From: Coprinus comatus
Lineage: Eukaryota > Basidiomycota > Agaricomycetes > Agaricales > Agaricaceae
NCBI GenBank assembly: GCA_034638255.1
Contig: JAWPGT010000010.1
Span: 558,001-622,000, forward strand
Length of the DNA: 64,000 bases
Reading direction: 5' to 3'
The notes under the pieces are model-generated. The model had not been told where the DNA came from and did no database searches. It saw nothing but the letters and a program-made list of their open reading frames with translations. The stretch's first letter is position 1, and each line of letters starts with the position of its first letter. The position numbers were made by a program, and so were the translations under genes. This document shows, piece after piece, positions 20,805-32,426 of this stretch.

Positions 20805-21598
20805 ATGTCAAGGCCAACGATTAAAGCATTCTTCTATGGTACTCTTATGCATCCAAAAATTCTTCAAAGAGTTATAGGAAATGATGGATCGCATCTATCG
20901 ATCTGCCCTGCGGTTCTCTTGGTGAGATATGGGCTCTACACATGTACAACGAGTCATAAAAGGTTAATATCTGAACACTAGGATCACACGCGACACATGA
21001 TAAAGGTCAGCAAGAGAGCATATACGAAGACTTGCGGTGTAATATGAATTTCAGAGTGCCGATTATCCAGGTGTAGTTCCGTATGAACGCAGTCGTGATA
21101 CCTTGTTGAAGGATAGTCCCGAGTTGCCACAAGAAGAAAGATGTGTACGAGGAACACTTGTCACTGGGTTGACGAAAGAAGATATCGGGTTTCTTGATTA
21201 TTTTGAAGGCGTAGTAAGTCTCTTAAGTAGTCTTGATTGAATTTATTCTCCTAAATAAATTATGATTATAGGAGTACACAAGAGATCCGGTTCCAGTCCA
21301 TCCGCTTGGTACATTCAAAAGTAGCTCGGATTACGCTAAAGAGTTCGAGAAGTTAGTTCCAATTCATCCGCCACTATTACCTGCTCTATCAGACTTGCCA
21401 CCGCCAGTGAATGCGGAAACATACATCTTTAATGATGTAGACCGGTTGGAAGCGACTCCTTGGAGTTTCACCGAGTTCATAGAACAGAATGCATGGAAGT
21501 GGTATGGAAAGGGGGCTGAGAGTAATGAAGATATTACGGAAGTAGATCGGAGAAGGGAACGTAGCCGACTCGAAATGATTTCCACTGCAGCTGCGTAG
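20805..21598 (+). CDS. AIG2-like / gamma-glutamylcyclotransferase-fold protein
   Basis: The start MSRPTIKAFFYGTLMHPKIL contains the FFYGTLMHP signature of the AIG2-like (GGCT-like) fold, where the Tyr-Gly-Thr-Leu loop binds the substrate. A following exon has SADYPGVVPYERSRDTLL, the second conserved motif, then RGTLVTGLTKEDIGFLDYFE, with the Glu in the position of the catalytic acid. The last exon (EYTRDPVPVHPLGTF to the stop at 21598) adds ETYIFNDVDRLEATPWSF and IEQNAWKWYG, a C-terminal pattern usual in fungal members. Four exons, about 190 residues. The fold is used by cyclotransferases that release 5-oxoproline from gamma-glutamyl amines or peptides, but the substrate of fungal AIG2-like proteins is not known. 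Confidence 0.85.
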
Positions 21599-21706
21599 GG
21601 GTATGTGTGCATGTGCATGTAGGAACGCATTGCTTATGGATGTAATTAGGTTGCATGCCTAACACGTGCGTGGATGACTTTGATGGTCTGATGTGTATTT
21701 ATATTT

Positions 21707-23620
21707 ATGAACACAAATATGGTCTTGCTCTGCTTTTCTACTTTGCTCTTCCCTCCCTTAATGCCATTCACCCGTAAATGCATTGCATTATATTTCATAG
21801 GCTTTCTAGTGCTACTCCTTCTCCTTGATGACGGTGTTCCTACTGCTCATCGACTGTGGGGATTAAGCGGGGAGCGTGATGACCCAGGTTCATTCCAATA
21901 ATATCTTTTTACTGTGATGTTCGTTTTTTTAAAAACTTGTCTTACAGGAAGCCTTGATTTTGGTCGATATCTACATATCAGAACTTTGTCACCCAAGGAG
22001 TTTCCTCTCGGTAAGTATATGCTGCGCCTTGTTCAATGTTATCATCAGAGTTTGAGAGACTGTATTGTTTTAGATGACCCTAACCGACGTGTGATAATCA
22101 TCGGGGACATTCATGGAAATATTAAACCACTTAAGTATATAGTTCATTGATTTAGGATGAAGTTGTTTCTGACCTGTTTGCTTTTGTCCATTAAAATAGG
22201 AAACTGCTTCGAAAAGTCGCGTATGATCGTCAGCGCGACGTGCTTATCCACACTGGAGATATCTTGGCTAAAGGTTCTCACCAAGGAACAATGCGTATCA
22301 TGAAATATATGGCTCGTCATAATATTACAGGTGTACGTGGTAACCATGACCAAAAAATCATCGAATGGAAAGGTTGGATTGATTGGGTAAATGAATCACA
22401 TGGTGGTACCATTTGGTTATCTCGATTATATTCCAAATGGCTTGAAGCTCAAGAAAAAGGTGAAGAATTAGAAGATTGGGTTAATAGTAGAAGAAAACAC
22501 AGTAGTGGTAAGGATGCTGAATGGTGGCGTTCTATTCCACAAGATTGGATTCCATTTGGTGATCATTATCGAGTTGCGAAGGAGTTGACGGAACAAGAGT
22601 ATATTTATTTAAAGGAACTTCCTTTGAAATTACATGTTCCTTCGGCTCATACTTTTCTTGTTCATGCTGGATTGTTACCTTCGGATGTGAGGTACGATTT
22701 TGATGACAAGAAACGTCAACCTTTGGCAAGGAATCCTACACGCAATAGTACTCCAAATATGTCGAAGAAAACAGTGGAAGCCTTGCGTCAACAACAAGAG
22801 GTGGATATGTTGTTAAAGATCCCTCAAAATACGGATCCGTGGACCAATATCAATATACGGAGTGTATTGGATAACAACGAACTTTCCAGGTAATTCTACT
22901 TTTTACAGAACTTTTCCTCCTCCTTCAAGAAAGCTAACTCGTCCCCTATTTTATAGAAAATCAAGTGAAGGAACACCTTGGAATTACTTTTGGAATAAAC
23001 AAATGTCCATGTGTAAAGGTTTCGACGTACAATCGCTAGATGAATCGGATGATACGGATACAGAAGGAAAGAAGAAGAAGAATAAAACTTTACCTTGTTA
23101 TCCAACAAGTATCATTTATGGTCATGCTGCATCTCGTGGATTGGATATCGAACGTTGGTCTTTTGGTTTAGACACTGGTTGTGTGAGTCTCTTTCTTTCC
23201 TTTTTTCTTATGCGTACACCATGCATGACTTTCTTTTATATATTAAACACTGATCGTTTATCGTTATAGGCATATAACCGGCAACTGACCGCTATGATAT
23301 TGGGTCCTAATCCATTCATGGAGCAATCGGATTGGGAAATTGAGGGTGATGATGATGATGATGATGATGAAATTGAGGATAGTGAAGAAGAAGATTCCAA
23401 CGTTGACATTTACGACTACGATACCGATGATATACGGGATACACACTCCAAATTTTTGGATCAATCAACCAACTCTATTATCATACCAGAACCAGAGGAA
23501 GCGGAAGAAATTATTCTAACAGAAGACAAAGATCCTTCTAGCGCAAAGAATAAGAAGAAGGCTAAAGTCGTAAAATTCGGAGAGGGTGGTAAGGCCGCTT
23601 TGGTACGCGTTAAATGTTGA
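21707..23620 (+). CDS. PPN2: Calcineurin-like phosphoesterase, PPN2-like endopolyphosphatase
   Basis: An N-terminal hydrophobic helix (RKCIALYFIGFLVLLLLLD) predicts a type II single-pass membrane anchor. The luminal metallophosphatase domain follows with the metal motifs IIIGDIHGN, VLIHTGDILAKG, ITGVRGNHDQ, FLVHAGLLPS and IIYGHAASRGLD. This layout matches yeast Ppn2 (YNL217W), a vacuolar zinc-dependent endopolyphosphatase; assignment to that subfamily is inference. The C-terminal exon has a run of Asp codons (about 23347-23370) inside a long acidic segment, then a Lys-rich end KNKKKAKVVKFGEGG. Six or more exons; the first join (DDPG then SLDFGRYLHI) crosses an intron that otherwise contains a stop. 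ATG 21707 is the first in frame; Met at 21761 is an alternative start just before the helix. Confidence 0.8.
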
Positions 23621-24024
23621 AGAGAGTAAGGGGGGATTTTTTTAATTTCTTCTTGTTATACTCATGCATAATTGACACTCCGTTGTCTACTTAATCATAT
23701 TAATTATTATTGAACTTTGTATTATTTCGGCCTATATGTACCCTAATTTTAATTTTGTATCATTTATTGAGTTGAAAAGTTGAAAAAAAAAAAACGATAT
23801 ATTCAACAGATTGATTACATCTCCTCAAGTTCATTAATCATTCATGCAAATTCGGTACCCAATTAACATTTTCACTTCAAACTACATACTTCAAACTACA
23901 TACATACTACGTACAAATATGATTCAAGCCTATTTAGTTCTACATACATAGACAGCAAAATCGATAGCAAATGAACAGCTTAGTTCTCCATGTGCGGCTC
24001 ATGTATGCGTCGTAATCAAGTTGA
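23621..24024. other. Convergent AT-rich spacer
   Basis: The spacer lies between the 3' ends of the phosphoesterase (+) and the metacaspase (-). It is AT-rich with short A and T runs and a CATAC-rich stretch near 23880-23930; probably terminator/3'UTR sequence. Confidence 0.45.
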
Positions 24025-26674
24025 TTAACAAATGAACATAACATTAGTATCCTGAGAAACAAATGGTGAGTCAATTTCACTGCTGGTAATAATAGATGTT
24101 ACCATTGGATGGGAACTGGAAAGCTGAGAGGAAGGTGGTCAGTCAATATTGTAAACCTGATGCATAAGCAGTATCCACTCACTTGAGGTTTCTGGCTGTA
24201 CTTGGCTTTGAGAATAACCCGAATATTGTTGAGTAATTCTTGATAACTTTGTGTCTTTTTATTCTCTGAAATTGAAACATTGGTTTTTAGGGAGGAAAGG
24301 AAAAGAAATATAAACTTACCCAAAGCAGTCATAAACGCAAAACTCATAGCTCCAGTGGCTTGTCCACCTTCGTGAGCATCAGCACTCGTCTGTGAATCTT
24401 TACATCCACTCCAAGAAATCTAGAGATGTTTCAGTATAATCTCGAAATGATCGACTAACATTAATGAGATACATACAACATCAGCAGGACTGGTTCGGGT
24501 AGCCTTGGCATGTTTGTCTGCCTTACTGGAATTGCCAGACGCAGCGCTAACTATTCCCATAGCCGATTTAAACACACCACCAATGTCACCTCTAGCGTAC
24601 GAGGAGACTGCAGAAAGTAGACCTTGACCGGCTTCAGCTGCCAAGTTGGGTTCTTTGATCTTTCCTTCGGTTGAATACTAGATCCAGCGTTAAAAATGCC
24701 TGATATAGATATTCTGAAGCCGTGTCCTAACTCACGATATATGGGAGATCCAGGGAAGATCCAGAGTGGCAGGAGTCGAAAATAGCGGTTAAACGACATC
24801 CAGCAGGTAAAGGTTTGACCATGACATCGTGCATGACCTTTTGTAGGCGTCAGTTAATGTTAAAGAGCAGGTTTATGGGTACATACGTCGTCCACGATAT
24901 GTCCTTTGGTATCATGATCCAACTGAAAATACGGTTAGTATCAAAATCTCTGCACCCCGCTGATATATATGCATACAGGATAGATAACTGGGATACGTTA
25001 TTAGTACCGAAGATAGGGTGGCATAACAGTTTACAAACCTTCGTCGTAACCGTCACCTTCATCTCCATCCGTATCCTTTGTTTGACCACCGTGTCCAGAA
25101 TCTGTGGAAATGAGTCCTCGCTCACAAAAGTGGAGTAGAAAAGCACTACATACAATGGAAGAACAAAGAGTCATTGGGCGCAGCACCTTTGACTAACCAA
25201 CGCATGGCTTGTATCTAATATTCGTGTCAATTGAGTCAAATTGTATGTCGGGTTTGCTTCAAAACTCACAATGTTTTCTTTTGTGGGCTTCTGGCGTGGA
25301 TTTGTAGCGTCATCAGTGAGCATAACAATATCCTCCTCTTTGTAGCCAAAATGTCCTGGTAGAAGCAGACATTAGGAAGGAACAGCCAACAAGATGCATA
25401 TACGCACTGCAAAGGAAACGCTGGATGTTGCGCGCATCATTGATACATCCTCTCAATTCGCCCGCTTTACCGGTATAGTTGATGCCGATCTAATTGTTGA
25501 AATTCATGAGCAGGCAAATACGATCGCGAATGTGTAAATACTAACACAAAGGGCCTTTTTCTTACCAGAACATTGAGAATATTGGAAATATGGTTGTTTA
25601 GTTTTATGATCGGCACCCTCAAACTGGGGGCCATAGTTTTGTACAGTGGTGGGCGGTCTGGGGGGAGGACCATCTAAAAGGCAATTTAAGCACAGATAGC
25701 TGTGGTTACAGTCGTGTACGCTTACTTGGGTGGTATTGATTTGCTTGGGGATTATTTCCAAAAGTTTGTGGTTGTTGCGGAGGGTGTTCTTGGCGGTATT
25801 GTTGACCTGGATACCCTGAACTAGGAGGCTGCTGTTGACCTGGGTACCCGGAATTGTGCTGTTGTTGAGGTGGGTATCCGGAATTGGGTTGTTGCTGTTG
25901 ATATTGACCAGGATATGCGGGATTTGCGGGCGGTGGCCTAGGCGGTGGTGCACCAGGAAAGCTAGGATGGATTGTCAACTCTCGGTCCGAAGCATAAATA
26001 GTAGTAGCGTACCCTGACTGAGGAGGTTGGGAATTGGGAGGATTATACCCTGGAAAATTAGGTGAAGGGCTTGGGAAACCGGCAGAAGGGGATGGGAAGC
26101 CAGTAGGAGGGCTCGGGAAGCCAGGAGTAGATGGGAAGCCTGGTCTAAATGTTGTGAGGCTTGTTAGAGAACAGTTGTGGCCAGAGATCAATCGGCTTAC
26201 CCCTGGGGCGGAGGACCTGTGTACCTAAAAATGACTCGAATCAATGATCAGAAAACACAGACGAGCAGACACAACATACCCTCCGGGAGGAGCATAGGAC
26301 GGAGCATATCCAGGAGCGTATCCGGGGGTGGGACTTGGATTCTGGGGGGCAGCGGGAAAACCGTAGGCTGAGGATGGGGGTGGGGGACCAGAAGACGGAA
26401 AGTTGTGGGGAGTTGGGCCAGATGGAGCTCCATACTGCGAAGAAGGAGAAGGATAAGCACTGAAGATCAGTTAGTATTGCAACATTGCCAGGAAATACAG
26501 TTAATCCCTTACCCGTAGCTTCCACCCACAGGAGGCTGGGTATACCTGCGCGCACTCAGTCTCGGGTCCCACCAGACAGCAAGCAACTCACCCAGACGAT
26601 CCGCCCTGTTTCTGGTCCAGCGCCCGTTTAGTCTGCTTGTAGATATCTTTTGCGTTGCTGAAAAGGCCGTTCAT
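24025..26674 (-). CDS. Type I metacaspase with Pro/Gly/Tyr-rich prodomain
   Basis: Metacaspases are Arg/Lys-specific cysteine proteases involved in proteostasis and regulated death in fungi. The start [20 protein letters not shown] leads into a long low-complexity prodomain rich in Pro, Gly, Tyr and Gln (about 300 residues, exons across 25700-26630), typical of basidiomycete type I enzymes. The p20 domain shows [40 protein letters not shown], the catalytic His in [20 protein letters not shown] and the catalytic Cys in [20 protein letters not shown]. The C-terminal part ([41 protein letters not shown]) matches the family and ends at 24025. At least ten exons. It shares a 480-bp divergent promoter region with the hexose transporter. 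Its presence beside possible cell-death GTPases is suggestive but may be chance. Confidence 0.9.
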
Positions 26675-27155
26675 GGTTTGTGAAGAGAAGATGTGTGGTC
26701 GATCTTACTTATAAGTAAACATCGCCATTCTTTAGCACCGCCACATCGTTGCACACTACACTGCCGCCAAGTCCCCCACCCCCGCGCTGTACTGCCGACG
26801 CGTAAAAAAACAAACATTCAAATTCCAGCGGCATACGGCGGCATACTGTTGTACACCCTTGCACATCGTCATCGACTACCCATCGCCATTACTCATAGCC
26901 CAAGGAGTTATCATCGACCGTATTCTTTGTTGGCCTATCAAACCTTCCTGTCCCAAATTATCCGGAGAAGCATCTTCGCTCCCGCCGGAAAATATGATTA
27001 TAATCTTTACAACGTGGTGCTTCCATTGGAATCTCACATGATACCTCTTTCTCTGGAGTTACTCCGTGGTGAACCCATGGAGAGCCTGTGAGTTCGGCAC
27101 ATATAAATTGAAACAGACAGAGTATTTTCCTTCGAACACTCTTTCCCTTAACACA
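26675..27155. promoter_or_regulatory. Divergent promoter region, metacaspase / hexose transporter
   Basis: The interval between the two start codons is 481 bp. TATAAA at 27102-27107 lies 49 nt upstream of the transporter ATG. The central part is C-rich on the plus strand. A 132-codon plus frame here has no motif. Confidence 0.5.
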
Positions 27156-30100
27156 ATGGCTGGAGGTGCTGCCGGACCCGACACATCCCTCGCCGCTGCA
27201 AAGCGAAGAGCCCTTGCTGGAAAATCAGGATGGGTATGCACCTCATTCAGCTACTCACATCCTTACTCACCAAACATCAGGCTGGCTTGCTTCATAATCG
27301 AAGAGTCTTTGCCGTCGCTGTTTTCGCGTCTCTCGGTGGACTGTGAGATATTGAATTTTCTATTTATATATTTGAAGCTCATCGTTTAATCATAGTCTTT
27401 ATGGTACGGATGCTCGCCGTCTACGAGAACAATTGACCTTAATGTTTGTTTCGATATTTTATGTTAGGGTATAACCAGGTCGGTTGTTTCCCATTATATT
27501 AACGCAAACTACTCACCATCGTTATTTAGGGTGTATTCTCAGGTGTTTTGGTGTAAGTGAGATATCATCAAAGGCGGAAAGCACGACTCAATGGAACGTA
27601 TTGTACAGTATGAATTCCTTCCAAGGCCGAATGGGAGATGCCGCTACGGATGAAGGTAAACAAGGCTGGTTGGTCGCTATTCTAGAATTGGGAGCTTGGT
27701 TTGGTGTCTTGGTCACAGGTACTTGGTTCTAGGGTACTGTAAATTTGCCGTTCTAACTTCGCCGCTAGCTTATTTCGCCGATAAATTTTCTCGAAAGTAT
27801 ACGATCGTACTAGGTGAGCACAAATAATACTGGGTGTTCGACTATAATTCTTAATAATTTTATAGCCGTCATTGTTTTCTGTGTTGGTGTGATTGCACAA
27901 ACAACTGCCACCGGTGCGGATGCAATTTATGGAGGTGCGATAAATCAGTTTCACCCGCTACACAGTATAGTTCTGATATCTAGTACCTCTGATCAGGTCG
28001 ATTCATCACGGGTTTGGGCGTTGGATCTTTAAGTATGGTCGTCCCTCTGTATAATGCTGAGATAGCTCCTCCAGAAGTACGTGGCAGTCTTGTTGCTCTC
28101 CAACAACTTGCCATCACCTTCGGAATTATGATCTCCTTTTGGATCGACTATGGTGAGAGACTTCATGAATTCCATCATGATAACAAGATTAGGCTTGGAT
28201 CTTAAACGGACCTATAGGTACTAATTATATTGGAGGGATTCATGACGGTCAAAAGGAAGCGGCTTGGAGATTACCTTTGGCTTTGCAACTTGTGCCTGCC
28301 GTTGTTCTTGGAGTTGGTATAGTCTTTATGCCATTTTCGCCACGGTAAGCACGGAAATCCATATCAATAACATTCCACATGAAACTGATTATGAAAAATG
28401 TAGTTGGCTGGTGAATAAAGGCCGTGACGATGAAGCACTCGCTGTACTTAGTCATGCTCGAGGTCTACCTCCTGATTCAGATCTAGTTCAGATCGAATTT
28501 TTGTAAGTTGACTAATATTACGATAGGCAACCTTGAAGTAGTAATTGACATTCTCGTCTTTTTTGACCAGGGAAATTCGCGCAGAATATTTGTTCGATAA
28601 AGAGGTCTCAGAGGAAAAATTCCCTCAATATCAAGATGGATCATGGTCTTCAAATCTCAAATTGGGTCTTTTCAGCTATTGGAGTTTGGTTAGCGAACGA
28701 AGTAAGTACCTCTTATGGAATGTTATTCACACTCGCGTATTAACGTTTGGTCAAAAGACCTTTTGTATCGTGCCGCAGTAGGAACCCTGTAAGTTTCAAG
28801 TCTAGAAATAGTTTCAAATAGGAGACTAACAACTGACCTCTTGATATCAGAACAATGTTCTTCCAACAATGGAGTAAGTAAAAATCAAAATCGAGATTGT
28901 CTCATTAGAAGACCACGATCTAACGCCCTCTTAAAATAGCCGGTGTGAACGCGATTCTTTACTATGCCCCAATTATCTTTAGAAATCTAGGCCTGACTGG
29001 AAACGCCACTTCCTTACTTGCCACGGGTGTCGTGGGTATCGTGTAAGTCTTCATTTTCTTTCTCGTCATATTATGTTTATGTGAGGTTGACTGGGTCCTG
29101 ATCGACCCCCTTAGAATGTTCCTCGCTACTATTCCTGCAGTTCTATGGGTCGACCAAATCGGACGTAAACCTGTATTGATTTCCGGAGCATTTATAATGG
29201 GAACATGTCATATTATTGTTGCAATTCTTAGTGGTCTTTATCAAGATAGTTGGGCAAGTCATGTTGGTATGTTATGAAGTAATATGAGGAAAGAAAGGAA
29301 CTGGAAAACTAATTTATTCATTATAGCTGCTGGGTGGGTCGCATGTGCCCTTGTATGGGTCTTTGCAATTGGTGCGTTTCTTGAAATTTATGTTTATTTT
29401 TAGACCTTGGGGTCCTAACGATCATTCTAGCCTTTGGTTATAGTTGGGGTATGTGATTGTGGCCTGTGCTTCTTATTCACATGAACATGAATTAACCACT
29501 CGATACAGGACCTTGTGCATGGATTTTGGTTGCTGAAGTACGTTTTCCTATTGGTATTATTGTGCCTCATTTTTCTGATTTTTGTTCATGTAGATCTGGC
29601 CGTTGAGTGTTCGAGGAAAGGGTATCTCGATCGCGGCGTCTTCGAACTGGGTATGTTTTTTCTTCTCCGAATGACATGGGGTAGCATTTATACTTTATCA
29701 TCAGATGAATAACTTTATCGTCGGTCAAGTACGCGCCTGCACTGACTTTCAATTTTATCGATCAGTTAGCTAATTTCCTTTCTATATAGGTTACGCCATC
29801 GATGTTGAAACACCTCAGATTCGGTACCTTTGTTTTCTTCGGTGTAAGTTTATTATTAGTCTTGGTATTCAACACTCTTTTTACATGAGCTCAATCTCGA
29901 CTACGATGATTTCTTTAGGTTTTCTCTATTCTGGGAGGATTCTTCATTATGCTATTTGTAAGTTTTGTTTGCTGGACAATCCAGATTTCAGAATTCTTTT
30001 ATGAGCACATATATCGATATCTGATTACTTTTCTTTTCTTAACTAATAGGTACCAGAGACAAAAGGTTCGCATTCATATATATATTACCAAAATCATTGT

Positions 30101-30299
30101 CACTAACGCCTTATTCTTGTCCATAGGATTATCATTGGAAGAAATGGACGATGTATTTGGTGATTCAACAGGTGCAGCTAAAGCAGATTTGGAACGCCAA
30201 AGAGCAATTCATCGTCGTCTTGGATTACTTGATGCTGTTGGTGAGGAGAAAGGAAAGAATAATAGGGATTCGGGGTCTCAAGACGATACGAAGGAGTAG
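27156..30299 (+). CDS. MFS monosaccharide (hexose) transporter
   Basis: A sugar/H+ symporter of the plasma membrane with 12 predicted membrane helices. The start is [20 protein letters not shown]; helix 1 ends [20 protein letters not shown], the classic sugar-porter motif. Further motifs are [10 protein letters not shown] (loop 2), [98 protein letters not shown] and [18 protein letters not shown]. The gene is split into about 20 exons. Two are only 8 nt (27396-27403) and 11 nt (27468-27478) and encode the LLYGYNQ turn. Small exons of 18-30 nt recur near 29430-29740. The C-terminal tail is cytosolic and charged ([18 protein letters not shown]). The exact sugar cannot be told. Confidence 0.92.
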
Positions 30300-30676
30300 A
30301 CGATTTAAGACTTTAAGTACAGTATACTGTATGGATGCTAAAGGTTTACTTACTATATAATATGCGAATTACGATTATATATATATTTTCTGTTCTTTTA
30401 ATCGTGTAGATTGAGAGATGTAAATGTAGCCTTCTAAGTTGATAAATATCATTGAGTTTGAATAATTAATTAATGTGAGCTACAGTTGCTCATTATTCTC
30501 TTGGTCATGTTCTGCTTGAGTTTATATGAACTGATAGCGTAGGCGGTTCTTGTTAAGTCTGGAGACTGTCTGGACTTCTACATCATCTCGGGATTCTGCG
30601 GAACGTCACACTGTGACCCCGACTCTTACCGTCACAAGCGTCACATCCCTCTCCTCCTCTTCGCAATATTCTAGTC
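30300..30676. other. Spacer between transporter and COX4
   Basis: AT-rich 3' flank of the transporter (TATATATATA near 30380), then the C/T-rich promoter side of COX4 (TCCTCCTCTTCGCAATATTC just before the ATG). No gene seen. Confidence 0.45.
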
Positions 30677-31277
30677 ATGTTCACCGCCGCTGTCCGTGCC
30701 GCTCGACCTGCGGTTCTCGCTGCCCGCAACGTTAGCAAGCAACAGGTCACCCGCGCCTTTTCCACCAGTCTCCGTACCTCCTCTGGCGGGTCCCCTCCCC
30801 CTCAAATTTTCGGTCCTGGTGCTAAACCCGGTTCCGTCCCCACTGACATTGACCAAGCCACTGGACTTGAACGTCTCCAACTACTTGGAGAGCTTGAGGG
30901 AATCAACGTTTTCGACGAGGGACCACTTGACTCTAGCAAACTTGGCACAAAGGCTGACCCAGTCCTTGTTCAATCTTATGTGCGTGTTTTCACGCCACCG
31001 ATGAAGTTGGTTTTTTTGTGATTCTAATTGGTTTTCACTTTTTCTTCTCTTAGGATGTTGAACGTATCATTGGTTGCACTGGTTTCCCTGCGGACTCGCA
31101 TAATCTTGTTTGGTTCACTTTGAGGAAGGATAAACAGGGACGTTGCAAGGAATGCGGTTCCGGTGAGTTGTTTTTATATGCGTTATTCCTCGTAATTTGT
31201 TTTTGACTTATGTATGCTTGAACGTAGTTTACGCTCTTGACTTCCAAGGTGATGAACATGCCGACCACCACCATTAG
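30677..31277 (+). CDS. COX4: Cytochrome c oxidase subunit 4 (mammalian Vb homologue)
   Basis: Nuclear-encoded, zinc-binding subunit of respiratory complex IV, on the matrix side of the inner membrane. The first 40 residues (MFTAAVRAARPAVLAARNVS) are basic and hydroxylated, a mitochondrial targeting sequence. The mature part has TDIDQATGLERLQLLGELEG and, in exon 2, DVERIIGCTGFPADSHNLVW and GRCKECGSVYALDF, which provide the zinc ligands. Three exons join in frame (VLVQSY with DVERI; CGS with VYALD). The protein ends GDEHADHHH. Length, about 160 residues, fits the family. The codons are richer in C-ending forms than in the GTPases, consistent with high expression. Confidence 0.93.
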
Positions 31278-32426
31278 AAACTGTGTTGAATGGACATTGA
31301 GAGAGTGATTTTGGAAATAAACATGATAACACGCTCTCCTGGGCTTGTTTGTTGGTTTCGTATGATAGCGTCTATTTTTTACGCGAAAAGATTCTGCAGA
31401 CATGGTAGTTTGTGAAAATAATAGACTTGGGGGGGTTGAACGTGGATTCTGAGTGATTTGTGAGAATGACCTCCTGTGCCTCGGTATTTGCCGTAATATT
31501 ATATTCTCTGACATCAATGTCATCTCGACGTGAACAATAAAGAAATACAATACAAAACTCAAGCTTTCGGATTTTCTTCGGAGAGTATGATGCAGGTATG
31601 ATGATGCACTTGTGGCTCTAACGTTCACCCTTTCCTCGGACAAGAGTTCGTTCCTTGGTGACACTGATGTGATTCCTGATTTTTGGAGTCTGACTTATCT
31701 TTGAATGTGTTTTGTTTCTTTGGTGGCTTGTTTTTGGGGTTTTGATCTCACGCACAACTTGCCCTCTGGTTTCCATTGATCATTTCCTCGACTTCAGCTG
31801 ACATATGAACAATGATACAATCAACGAAAATTCAGTTCTCGCGTGGTATAATGAAGCTGACGTCAGCCATCCAATTGACATACCACATTTGTTCCTGAAA
31901 GACTCTGAGGCATTTTTGAAGAGAGAATGCTTTTGTTGTTCCAGAATATCCTTTTGTGTTATCTGTTGAGACCAGAGGGGTTACTTACGACTAAGTGTTA
32001 CCCTTCGCATGGTCGGTAACTATGCTAGACAACGAGAACATTGATTCCGGTAATCTCTAAGTGATCTTAACCGTATGCAGGGTTCTACCAGAAACCTGAC
32101 CTACAACTGTGGGAGCATCGTTCCAATTGCTATCCTTCACGCTGCGCTCGGCACTTATAATTCTTTGTAGCTGTAGGCAGGCAACCATGAATCGTGTAAC
32201 CTCCATCGCAACCTATCACCCGGTTATCGCCCTCCCTACTATAAAATCTCTACGAAGTTCTCTCCGAACTTCCCATCACCCTCCTACTCACTTTCTCTTA
32301 CCACTCTTTCTTTTTCTACGCGTCGTTGACGGCCGTTTTTCCTTCCTTTGACCTGGAGTCTTGTTCATACATTATTGGCACCTTCCGAAACAGCAATATC
32401 TCTCTTATCTTCCATCCTATTGAAAA
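31278..32426. other. Intergenic, 1.15 kb
   Basis: A 204-codon minus frame (31050-31664) overlaps the last exons of COX4 antisense and has no recognisable domain; I do not call it. TATAAAA at 32240-32246 and a pyrimidine-rich tract (32280-32340) suggest the promoter and 5' leader of the downstream secreted protein. Confidence 0.45.

Noticed and set aside
23341..23372. GAT-repeat microsatellite
   Set aside because: It is the Asp run inside the acidic C-terminal exon of the PPN2-like gene, not a separate element.
26693..27091. 132-codon plus frame in the metacaspase/transporter spacer
   Set aside because: Low-complexity His/Pro-rich translation in a divergent promoter, no homology pattern.
31050..31664. 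204-codon minus-strand frame over the COX4 3' end
   Set aside because: It overlaps well-supported COX4 exons antisense and has no domain, signal or homologous pattern.
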